Shown: piece by piece, positions 26,353 through 37,400 of the stretch | How positions within the stretch are numbered: the first letter of the stretch is position 1 | Layout of the letters: every line of letters starts with the position of its first letter | Source of the DNA: Istiophorus platypterus | Taxonomy: Eukaryota; Chordata; Actinopteri; Istiophoriformes; Istiophoridae | Direction of reading: 5' to 3' | Assembly (NCBI GenBank): GCA_016859345.1 | Contig: CM029112.1 | Location: 9,373,089-9,437,088 of the forward strand | Length of the DNA: 64,000 nucleotides | The notes under the pieces: generated by a model | The model's input: the letters and a program-made list of their open reading frames with translations, nothing else | The model's database searches: none | Told to the model about the DNA's origin: nothing | Made by a program: the position numbers and the translations under genes

Positions 26353-29300
26353 ATGTCAGCGCTGATTTCTTCCTCACTGCTGAGGTCCTGCGCTCACAGT
26401 CTCAGGTCTGTGGGTGGACTCACACAAGGCAAGATATGGAAATCATGCAGCATAAGTTCGCTCCAGTGGTGTCGGTAAGTTTGAGCTCTCCACGTTCAGT
26501 GGTCAAATGGCAAAATGGTGTCACCCACAAATATATTGCAGATGTTTGTTTGATTAATGTTTGTAATAAATGTTGCTTTCAAATCAAGTGACAAAGGTGG
26601 TGAGACTTAAACAGTAATATGTTTTAAGGCAGTGATTCAACATAGGCCATGTCATCTTGTACAAAGACCTTACATGTCTAACCTGGAGCTGCCTTACATC
26701 TACACAAGCATTGTTTATTGATCACAGTTGATTTTCACATGTTTTCGACTCAGAAAATACAGCTGCATAGTCTCTGTCTCACTGTTTCACCCTCTTTGAT
26801 TGGAGGTTGTCAAATTAAATAACAAGTTATCTCAGACTTCAACCTTTTAACCATTAGTTTGCCCTTGAGTACTTTCTCATTTGCTGTCTCTTGGGATGGT
26901 AATACTCACTGATGTACCACATTGGTAGGCTGTTCCCTAATAATGATTAAGCATCTTTTAGGAATGAATTTCCCTCGTCAGCATTGTGAAGTCTTACAAA
27001 GCCAAGGCCTTTGTAGTGGCTTTCCAAAAGTGGACTGTTATTAATACCTGGTAACAACTATCTTTGGCCTAAAAAGAGTAGAAATTTGCTTTGATACATC
27101 TATGGAATCAGCTGAACTTTTTATGGGTTGCTAATGAGCCAATGTACTGGAGAGTTCGGGGTAGTATTACCTTTTACGATACAAAAAGAGAAAAGACGGA
27201 GCTCCAAGGAATTCCCGCTGACAAAAAACAGAAAGACCAAGAAAACATTTGCCCGGTTACTTCTGGCCCTCGTGTATTCAAAGGCTAACCATGACTATTC
27301 AGTCTGTCAGCAATATGAGCTCACTGTTTTTCCCTTTGATTATTTGATTTAAGGGTCACATCACTGCACCTAAACAATGTCTCCTCAAAATGATGTTATT
27401 GCTTGAATTGGTTAGCTCATGCATTGATTTTTCTTGGCCATTAAGACTGAGCCTATGTCTGACTGTCTTGGCATGGTGTATGTTTTTATGTCTTATTCAT
27501 TAGGCTTATCCAAGGCTCACTGTTTAAACAGCCTCATGTATTCTGTAATGTAGAGGAATGGCAAATAATCAGTGGGTATTCTCGTTAAAATCTGCAGTGA
27601 ATTAAAATGCTCAAGCCATAATCCTTGCACTGCATTTGACCCCTGCGCCAGGTCAATCCATGTGGACAGTCCCCCTCGCCAACCCTCTCTGACAAGCAGC
27701 TATGTCCACGGCACCTCCTCCTTCTCCCTGCTCCCCCTGACTGTGGGCCAGAGCCTGGACGCCACGGTGCAGCGCTGGCCTGACCGAGAAGCTGTGGTCT
27801 TCCTGCAGGACGGCATTCGGAAAACCTTCGCACAGTTTCAGCAAGATGTACTTCTCAGATTTTGAGCCTTCAGCTTTGTTGTTTTGGGAATTGGAGCAAT
27901 TCATGTTATACCAATGACATAACGAAAGTGAATAATCTCTCCAGCTCTGATGTTGGGAAATAAAAGAAAGAATTGCCTAATATTCCTGTGACATTCATTG
28001 GTGCAGGTTGACAAGGTGGCTGCAGGGCTCCTTGCTCTGGGCCTGGAGCGAGGCGACCGACTCGGAGTTTGGGCACCCAACAAATATGAGTGGATCCTTT
28101 TCCAATTTGCTTCAGCCAAGGCTGGAATTATATTGGTCAGTCTGGGAGCTTGCTCTGCCTTTGAAATTATATTTACAGCAGTGTAGCCTTGTGGTTAGAT
28201 GGAAAGTCTTTCAGCTAAATCATTGGACAAACTAAGCCCCTGCCCCATGTCACTAACCATGAGGCTTTCAAGTGTCAGTGAGCAGGACTCTGACACCAGA
28301 AAGGGGCCCAGGGAAGCTGTTTAGTAGCTCTACCATTATATGTTTATCCATTCATTATAATTCCAGAACATGTGTCAACCTCTATACCCAGCATGATGTA
28401 ATATGCTACTTGGATTATAGTATATGATGTGTATGGTATGTTATGTAAAGGCCTTTGATAAATGTGTGGTGCGGTGCTGCATTAATAGACTTAACTTTAG
28501 ACTGTTGTTATCCTTGCAGGTGTCGTTGAACCCAGCCTATCAGGTCAAGGAAGCAGAGTTTATTTTAAACAAGGTACAACCTTTGACCAGTGTTGAGTCA
28601 CAGTGCATTTGCCTTCTTAATGCACATAACCACACACATACTAATTAAGTGAAGTAAAATACAAAAGAAAGTCAGTTTAGGCAACTTAAAGCTGACAATT
28701 TACCACCTCCTTGCTAACAAAACCCTTAAATGTGAGCATGTATGTAAATTAAACAGAATTACTATGTTTTCTCTAGGTCCAATGCAAAGCAGTGGTCTGC
28801 CCTACCCAGCATAAAACCCAGAAGTTCTGTGAGATGCTGAGGGAGATCTGCCCAGAGATCGACATGGCACCAGGCGGCATGATCAAAAGCTCCAGGCATG
28901 ACGGATTTCCGAAAATCTTATGATACATGCTCTCCATCTCCCATTACGGGAATGAGAGACAGTACATACCTCACAAAGCACAAAACATGCAATTGATAGG
29001 CTTTTGATGTAATATAAAGATCCTGTCTCGGGTCTACCAGGGTGCCGGACCTGCGAATGGTGATCGTGACAGATAGCAGAAGGCCAGGGATGCTCCATGT
29101 CGAGGATGTGATGCAAGCGGGAGAGAGTCGGCACCACAAAGAGCTGATGCATCTGCAGAGCAAGTTGTCCTTCGATGAACCCATCAACATCCAGTTCACA
29201 TCAGTAACCTTCAGTATTGCACCTCTTACACTAGCACACATGCACTGTATTACTTTGACTGACATTATGATGTAACATACACTCACTGCGCACTTTATTA

Positions 29301-32300
29301 GGATCAATGTACTGATACTGGGTGAGGCCTCCCTTTGCTCTCGGAGCAGGCTCAGCTCTTTGTGGCCTGGATTCCACGAGACGTTGGAAACAGTCCTTTG
29401 AGATCATGGTCCGAGTTGACGTGCTCGCGTTGCATATTTTCTGCGCATTCGTGCTGACAATCTCGCGTTCTACCACATCCCAAAGGTGTTCCAATGGATT
29501 CGGATCTGGTGATTGGGGAGGCCTCCGGGGAACACTAAACTGGCTGGAAAGTTCATGAATGGTGCTTTATCGTGCTGGAAGTAGCCATTAGAAGATAGTA
29601 AATTGTGGCCATAAAGGGATGCACATGGTCAGCAACAATGCTCAGACAGGCATTCAGTTGATGATTGATTGGTATAAAGGGGTCCAAAATGTGCCAAGAA
29701 AACATTCCCAGCACTGTTGCAAATTCTTGCTCTACCATCTGGGACAAGGCTACGTTTTTCCAGCCTTCAGCCTGTGCCCACCGCAGCCTCAGATTTCTCT
29801 TCTTGGCGGATAGGAGTGGAAACTCACGTGGTCCTCTGCTGTCGAAGCCCTTTTGCGTCACGGTTCAACGTATTTTGCATTTCGAGGTGCCGTTCTGCTC
29901 ACCACAGTTGTAAAGAGAGGTTATCTGAGTAACCGCAGCCTTTCTGTCAGCCCCCAAATTGTCTGGCTGTTCTCCTCTGACCTCTCTCGTCAAAAAGGCG
30001 TTTCCGTCCACAGAACTGCTGCTCAATGAATGTTTTTTGTTTTTAAGTTTTTCCTCTTAGTAAAAACTCCGGAGACGGATGAGAGCGACAATCCCAGGAG
30101 ATCAGTTTTAGAAATGTTCAAACCCACCATGTATCTGCATGACTTTAGGCATTACACCGCTGCCACGTGATTGGCTGATTGGATAACTGAATGAATAAGC
30201 AGATGTGCAGGCGTTCCTAATAAAGTTCTCATTGAGATTGGATTTACAATCTGACAATGATTCAGATCGGGTCATTTTTCTGTTTTAGGGCACCACTGGG
30301 AGTCCGAAAGGAGCCACTCTTTCCCACCACAATATTGTGAATAATGCGTACTTTCTGGGTCTCCGAATGGGTTACGGATCAAGAGTAAGTCCATATTTGT
30401 CTCTTGATTTGAAGAAAATGCAGCCGGTGAAAGGTGACTAATCTCCTTTTTCCATATCTCCATCAGCCTCAGGTGCGAGTGTGTGTGCCTGTACCCATGT
30501 ACCACTGCTTCGGCTCTGTGCTCGGGGGGATGAGTATGGCAGTGCATGGTATCACACTTGTCTTCCCTTCCTCTGGCTACAGCGGCCTCGCCAATCTAGA
30601 GGCCATTCAGAGTGAAAAGTACGACAGGCTGGCCGTCGCCCAAATCACTTTTCAAAAGTATAGTATGATGCACTTTCGTTGACTGCCACTATTATTACCC
30701 AAGGTGCAATTTTGTCTATGGCACTCCCACTATGTTCACCGACATGCTTAACCACCCGGATTTACACAAGTATGATTTGTCATCGGTTGAAGCCGGTAAG
30801 AAGTTTTGAAGACCAAAGCTATGTTGTACGGAATTTTTGTGCAATTTATTTATCTATTTATTTTTTAGCCATTATTTGAAGTATACTCGTCTGTTTGTTG
30901 CTCTTTAGGAATCATGGGAGGTTCCCCCTGTCCTGTTGAGATTATGAGAAAACTGAAAACAGACATGAACATGAAAGAGATAACGGTAAGCGTTCACTAA
31001 TAATGCAAAAATAAAGAGTAAAGAATTGCCTCTCCAGCATAAAAGAACATGTATCCATCATTTTTTTTTTCACAGATATGTTATGGAACCACTGAGAATA
31101 GCCCCCTTACATTTTTTGGATTCCCACAAGACGACGAGGACCTTAAGATGAATACTGTTGGATGTATTATGAGCCACACTGAGGTATGCTCCCTCTTTTC
31201 GCACAGTCTTCATCTACACATCTCCATGACACCACTGTGACTTACAGTATGTCTGTAACTATAGGCTAAAGTGGTGGATCCTTCTACTGGGGAGATGGTC
31301 CCCCTGGGGGCCTCAGGAGAGCTGATGATCAGAGGCAGTTGCGTCATGCATGGGTACTGGGACGAGCCTGAGAAAACCAGAGAGGTTATCTCCCAAGATC
31401 GCTGGTACCGGACAGGGTAAGGGGAATGTTGACTTTCACTGACAGAAGATTATTTGTCCTACAGTGCACACATGTATGTATCTTAGTGGAACAGAGGTCG
31501 ATGCTCCGCGTGGTGGAAATGCCATGTATAGGATTTTTCTCTACGATTTTCCCCTACACAGTGACACGGCCAGCCTGAACAGTCTGGGATACTGCCGCAT
31601 TGAAGGACGTATCAAGGACATGATTATCCGTGGAGGGGAGAACATTTACCCCGCTGAGATAGAGCAATTTCTCCACACACATCCCAAAGTGCAGGAGGTC
31701 CAGGTCAGATCCCGAACCACTGGAGGGCAGCAGAGTATCTCTAAATAGTCACTGGAAACAACGAATACTTTTGTCCCACTCAGTGTGTGAACAATGGCTC
31801 GAACCTCCTTTTTTCCCCCCTTGTCGTCATCGCTGTAAACACTGCGCAGTCTACGAGAATTCATTTCGCATCGGTTCTACGGAGCTGTCGTATTAATCAG
31901 CCTCGGTGGTAGGTCTGAATTCTCGGTGTCCTGTTCCCGTCTCCCAGGTGGTTGGAGTGAAAGATGAGAGGCTGGGTGAGCAGGTGTGTGCCTGCATCAG
32001 GCTGAAGCAGGGCCAGACCTCCAGTACAGAGGAGATAAGAGCATTCTGCAAAGGCCAGGTGAGAGCATGTGACAAAAGCTGAACATAACCAACCTCAGAG
32101 AACAAGAATATATATAAACTATTGATTTTTAACATTTTTTTTTTATCCTTACTAGATTTCTCATTACAAAATCCCACATTATGTGATCTTTGTAACCAGC
32201 TACCCCTTGACAGTCTCTGGAAAGGTAACGACTGCTCTCATACCAATATGTCCAAACCATCAATATGAGCTGGATGATTTGTGGTTAATCAAAATACGGC

Positions 32301-32381
32301 TGAGATGACTGCAACCTTTTGTTTTTCTAGATCAAGAAGAACATATTAAAAGAGGATATGGAGAAGAAACTGGGCCTTTAA
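26353..32381 (+). CDS. acsf2: Mitochondrial medium-chain acyl-CoA synthetase family member 2
   Basis: Sixteen coding exons (26353-26474, 27652-27847, 28007-28135, 28520-28573, 28777-28895, 29041-29203, 30289-30384, 30467-30618, 30704-30795, 30909-30985, 31076-31183, 31265-31416, 31562-31703, 31948-32058, 32156-32224, 32331-32381) join in phase to 610 residues (human ACSF2 615). Adenylate-forming motifs are intact: FTSGTTGSPKG (259-269, P-loop), YGTTENSP (403-410), YRTGD, GRIKDMIIRGGEN (502-514) and the catalytic Lys of PLTVSGK (K594). The first ~40 residues are rich in Ser, Arg and Leu with few acids, a mitochondrial presequence. Reaction: fatty acid + ATP + CoA to acyl-CoA + AMP + PPi in the matrix; the mammalian enzyme prefers medium chains and is linked to ferroptosis studies. 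Intron 5 has a GC donor; intron 6 holds a Tc1-like fossil and splits the P-loop motif between Ser and Gly. Confidence 0.96.
29280..30238 (-). mobile_element. Decayed Tc1/mariner-like DNA transposon
   Basis: The ends are inverted repeats: 29282-29305 and the complement of 30214-30236 agree at about 20 of 24 positions around a shared ACTTTATTAGGA core. The minus strand between them encodes broken Tc1-type transposase: AKKRNLRLRWAQ (near 29800), a GMFSWHILDPFIPINHQLNA segment (near 29700), DHVHPFMATIY, and MEHLWDVVERE (near 29490), the equivalent of the family's NPIEHLW motif. The DDE-region link between WKN and MFSWH is deleted, frames shift, and stop codons intervene, so it is dead. A TA dinucleotide abuts the left end (29278-29279), fitting TA target choice; the right copy is eroded. 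It lies antisense in acsf2 intron 6. Confidence 0.92.
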
Positions 32382-32598
32382 TTTGGAGAATGATGGAGCA
32401 ATGCATTTGGTACCAAGAGCTGAACTGGAACTATACAACTAACTGACTGCTTGAATATTGACTTTTTTGAGTAATTTGCTGTTTAAATTTAAGTGTGAAA
32501 TCAAATCTGTTGATTTTAACTCAAGGTGTTTTGTCGAACTGTACCATCTTTACTTAGAATGTCTGACACAAGAACAAAGCTTATTTATCATCTCAGTC

Positions 32599-32604
32599 TT
32601 TATT
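32599..32604 (-). terminator. ndel1: ndel1 polyadenylation signal (candidate)
   Basis: On the minus strand AATAAA occurs here, about 1.83 kb after the ndel1 stop codon. It lies inside the predicted acsf2 3' UTR, so the two convergent transcripts would overlap by roughly 100-150 bases. Other, nearer hexamers may be used instead. Confidence 0.4.
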
Positions 32605-32706
32605 TACTTAAACAATTTTGACAATTCCATAATCGTAATACAATGGGCTTTAACCACTGTACGACAGTAAAACTCGTTATCTGAACACATGCCATACAGA
32701 ATCTGA

Positions 32707-32712
32707 AATAAA
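32707..32712 (+). terminator. acsf2: acsf2 polyadenylation signal (candidate)
   Basis: AATAAA lies 326 bases after the acsf2 stop codon and is the first canonical hexamer on the plus strand there. It would give a 3' UTR of about 350 bases. Confidence 0.6.
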
Positions 32713-33258
32713 TAGGACCTTTATGCCAAATGTCAGTATATACACAAATGTGGTAGGCAAAAATTACCATCCTTACAAGCTATATACAATGAGGGTAGAA
32801 CATATATTAGTAACAGGCTCATAGAGTGCCCAAAGTGACATCGCATATCATTAAATATGTATGAATACTAAAGGCTTCAAATATGCTCCAAGATATTAAG
32901 ATGGACACACAAAGCTCTGTGACAGGGGGAATTATGCAGGCAAAATAAGATTTACACAATAATCTGGGATGAGAATTGATGCTTTACCAATATTCAACCT
33001 GCTGCAAATTCCAAGGGTCAAGTCAAATTAACAGATGGTCAGGAAATGTGCTGCATAATACAAAGGCCTCACTTTCCCATGAATTCACATACAGCAGCCA
33101 AGGTTAATAGACAGTCTCGAGAAGCTTTGCTTTGAGTATAATTTTTTGTGTGTTTGGGTTTTATTAAACTAAATTTGCCTACTCAAATTACGAATCCACT
33201 GTGGATAATTGCCATTACACCAGAATGAGGTACATGAGCCTGTCACAACACTTGGGGG

Positions 33259-33280
33259 AAAAAAAAAAAAAAAAAAAAAA
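33259..33280. repeat. Poly(A) run in ndel1 3' UTR
   Basis: A run of about 22 A's on the plus strand (poly-U in the ndel1 transcript), with no clear retroposed sequence attached. Confidence 0.85.
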
Positions 33281-34070
33281 GAATATTTACATTTAACATT
33301 TAAAAAAGGCAAAAACTGTTCCCCCTGAAATGCCAGTGGATGTCCACAGAGGAAAACACTCGACTGCAGCGGAACCTGCTAGGAGCAGTTTGTTCAAGTG
33401 CAGGTTTGACTCAGAAGACAGAACCAGCTGATATTTCCACCCTTTCGAGTGGAGACTACTTCCAAAATAAATATAGAAAGTAGCCAGTGACAAGAGGAAA
33501 GACTGCACTATAGCTACATGGCTTTGAACGATCAACATTCACTTCAGTCTTGAATATGGGGTCCGACGGTACCACTCCCACCCCACATCACATATGCACA
33601 CATGCAAGAAAATTGCAAAAAAGGAAACATTGCATTTGAAAGTATAATGTGAGATAAATTAATTAATATAAACATATCCCTTTTTAAATATAATACATTC
33701 TGAATTGAAATTAGTTTAACTGTGCAATTTAAGAAAAAGACAGGAAAATAAAGAAGGTTAAGATGAAGCTGTAGTCTGTTAAGGACCTTTTGTCAGGGAT
33801 AGTAGTTTTCAAATGAACAGTGGAACTAAGAATATAACCACTTCAGAGTTGACGTTAGAGAGCAACACATTTGCATTGACATTCATACAAGCACGGTACA
33901 GTACAGCTTTAGGCACATGCAAGTATGTGGTAGGTGAATATGCACAATAAAGTGTGCGCCTACTCACAGATGCATTGAGAGCTGCAAACTGGAGGCAAGT
34001 TAATTGTATAGTCGAGCCTCTCTTCCACACATCAAGTTCAAAAATGCACAATCCCAAACAGGCAAACGCA

Positions 34071-34084
34071 AACACACACACACG

Positions 34085-34125
<41 letters not shown>

Positions 34126-34190
34126 CACTCTTCCTTTCAAATACTCTCTCTCTTGCTCTCTCTCTCTCTCTCTCTCATACACACACATAC

Positions 34191-34234
<44 letters not shown>

Positions 34235-34293
34235 CACTCTTCCTTTCAAATACTCTCTCTCTTGCTCTCTCTCTCTCTCATACACACACATAC

Positions 34294-34342
<49 letters not shown>
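34071..34342. repeat. Compound (CA)n/(CT)n repeat, duplicated unit
   Basis: CA repeats flank a short unique segment (starting CATCACTCTTCC) followed by CT repeat and ATACACAC variants. The whole unit occurs twice, beginning at 34123 and 34232, a tandem duplication with a 109-base period in which only the CT run length differs. It ends 90 bases from the ndel1 stop codon, so it is within the ndel1 3' UTR. Confidence 0.95.
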
Positions 34343-34343
<1 letters not shown>

Positions 34344-34432
34344 GTTAATGGTCTTTCAAGTGTCCTTTCTTTTCCCACATTGTGCTGGGTGGATATGAGT
34401 TTCAGTAGAGCTTTGCGTGGCATGTGGCTGCC

Positions 34433-37400
34433 TCACACACTCAGAGGCAGCATGCCTGGTGGAGACACAGTTCTGGACGATGCCATGGAGGTCAAGGAGC
34501 TAGGGTCCAATCCATTAACAGTCCTACAGTTGCCAAGGACACATATAACTTAAGTAAACACGGACAAGCTTAAAAAAATATGCATAACACCAGGTATAAT
34601 ACACTAATTATTTCCTGAACATTCATGTTATGGCGTGACCTTTTAGGCAAGTCTGTGTTTGTAAAATTGTGTAACAGCTTGACAAGCAGCCGGGGACTCA
34701 CGTTTTGTCAAAGTAAGAGGTATGTAGAGAATGAGAGAATTTGGCTGCATTGCTGTTGATGATTTTGCTGTTGTCAGTGGAGTAATTTTTCCTCGCTGCC
34801 TGATCTTTGGCAAAGTTCCTGCAGGCGGCGAGTTTGGACTCCAAGGCCTAGTGACAAAATAGGAAACACAATCTGCATTTAGCTTCATTATAAACATGCG
34901 GTTTTACTGTTGGTTCTTCGGCCGATGAGACATTGTTCCTTAGTGCTCTTCAACCTCTTCAGAATAATTAAGCACTTTTTGAGTTTACTTTGTCAGGCCT
35001 AAAATGCTTAAAAGAGAAAAAAAAAAAAAAACAAACCAAAGCCGTATCCAAAATATTTTTTAAAAAGTAAATATTTATCCTTAAAAGGGAATGACACCTA
35101 CCCCAACTTTCCTCAGCAGATCACCAACAATGTTAAGAGCTGAGATTCTGGCAGAGGGAGTGAGGGATGAGCTGCCACAGCCATTGGTCAAAGCTAGATC
35201 ATACAAGCCAGTATTAGTACACATAGCAGTTCAGTTTTTATCTCCAGTGTAAAAAGTTAAGAGTGAGATTAGTTCTGACCTTTTGGGGCGATGAAGGGGT
35301 GCTCTATGTTCTTTCCTACAGGCGTGGCTGGGAGGGATAAAGAGGCCTGTACTGCAGAATCTATCTTGTCGATGTCTAAGGTGGGTGAGCTGGGCGCTGA
35401 CATCCTATCGGTGGTCCGCTCCCGTACTGCCAGCTCCTGTCTCAGGTCTGCAGAAGAAAGAATCCAACTCATGAGTTACTCCTGCACTAGCCCTTACACG
35501 GATGACACGTTGCCTACTAAAAAGGGCAGATTGGATTCCCCTTTTTCTGTCTTCACCTCGTGCTTCATCTTTCAGCCGCTGCACGGATACTAGAAGGGAC
35601 TCCTTCTCATCCAGCTCACTCTCCAGGAAGGCATTTCTCTCAATGGCCTGGTTTAAACGGCCCTCAAAGTCCTCAAGAGACACAATTGTAGCCCTGAACA
35701 TAGAAAATGAGGGAACAACTGTTAAAACATCTTCAAAGTTCTTCTCCGTAGTTCCAAATGTTAGAACAAACACACAATCGCCAGAATGTGATAGTCTGAT
35801 ATCAGTTTAAGAACCACTATGTTGAGTGGTCTGTAAATTAATACATTTTTCATTGTATTGATTTATTTGAAACACTTGGGATGATGTGCATTTTGTGATG
35901 CATCAGTAAATGCTCTTGCACTACTCTAAAATGCCAATTAAAGTTGTTTATACTCTCCGAACCCTGACAACCTACCAGGAAGTAAATGAGGACAGCTGCA
36001 TCACAATCATCAGAATATGTTATAAATCAAAGAAATCTAAGCATCTACTTGAAGCTTTCATCTAATTTCAGAACAGCGGAATTAAAGATGTTGTGAGTGT
36101 TTGCAGCGTGCTACAATACTATACTATATATATTGACCGAATTGTCTGTATCGCTCTGACCTTTTGGCTCTCTCCAGGTCGTCGTTTGCCTGCTCGAGCT
36201 CACGGACATATTTGTGGAGCTGCTCCTTGATGCTGCGTGTTTGACCCAGGTCATCCTCGAGCATCGAAATCTGTTTGTAGCTCTGGGCATACTGCTGCTC
36301 CAGCTTCTCCTGATAGAGATGGAGGGAGTGAAGAAGAGGTCAGAGCTTGGAGGTGAGAGTGTGTAGAGAATCAAGGAAATTAGAGAGACCTAGTTTTCCA
36401 GGAAACATCTGCTTTAATTCCTTTAGGTAGTGGCATTTAGTGTGGAAGTACCGTTTGCTATTTTGTGTACAATACAACAGTCATTGACAACACAAGGGGA
36501 AACCGAATGAATCATAAGATCACATGACAATTAGTGAAGATGTTCTTCCACATTACTTCACTTTCAAAGGGCCTCTTTGTTCCTTGGGTAGGCCCTGTGG
36601 CTCATTTGCCTGGGGGTACTTTAGAGTACAGTCAGAAGTAGGGCTGCATGGCTGTACTGTGGCCCTCTGAGGCACAAAGAAAGGAAAGCACGAACTATGG
36701 TCTCTCTGGTTCATTTACACAATTTGTTTTTAGCATTAGCTGGCGCAATCATGCACACATGTTGGGCCATGTGAAAAAAAAAAAATCACAATACTTTTCT
36801 GCTGAGTGCAGGAAGAATGATGGTATCCTTAGGGTATAGATGGTAATTTGCTCAACAGTGTATACAAACACCAAAGAAGCACACTGAAAATTCAGACTAG
36901 TGGTAATGGCTGCTGTGATTAAGTAACAAACATGTCCTTGCAGTTTTCTATTTTCTTCCTCCTTATCCTGACATCCAATTAAGAGGTGCTGGAGGATTAC
37001 CTGAGGGCATGCCACATTAACACCTGCCATACAAATCAGACACAGGACCTTGTCCCCAGGACACAACAGATCAGATAACCTCTTAAGTAACCGCAAATGA
37101 CTTTATTAGTGCCCTAACCCACAGACAGCAAAAGTAAGCCGACATCTGAAATAAGCTTCACAGCAAGTCACCAGGCACATTTACCCTGAGGTTGGCCACC
37201 TCATTCTTCAGTCTCTCGTTTTCGGTTTGTAGGTCTCGAAGGCGGTGTTCGGCCTGGCCAAGCTGCGCCTCCAACTCGGCTTCCAGTTCGCGGCTGCCCT
37301 CTTGGAACTCCTGGAGCTCCTCCTGGGCATCGTGGCAACTGGATGGCACACACACGGACAATGTGAGGGGAAAAGTACAAACAGTCATTGTCAATTACCA

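Noticed and set aside
33954..34553. 199-codon and overlapping Thr/His/Ser/Leu-rich open frames
   Set aside because: They are translations of CA/CT microsatellites within the ndel1 3' UTR.
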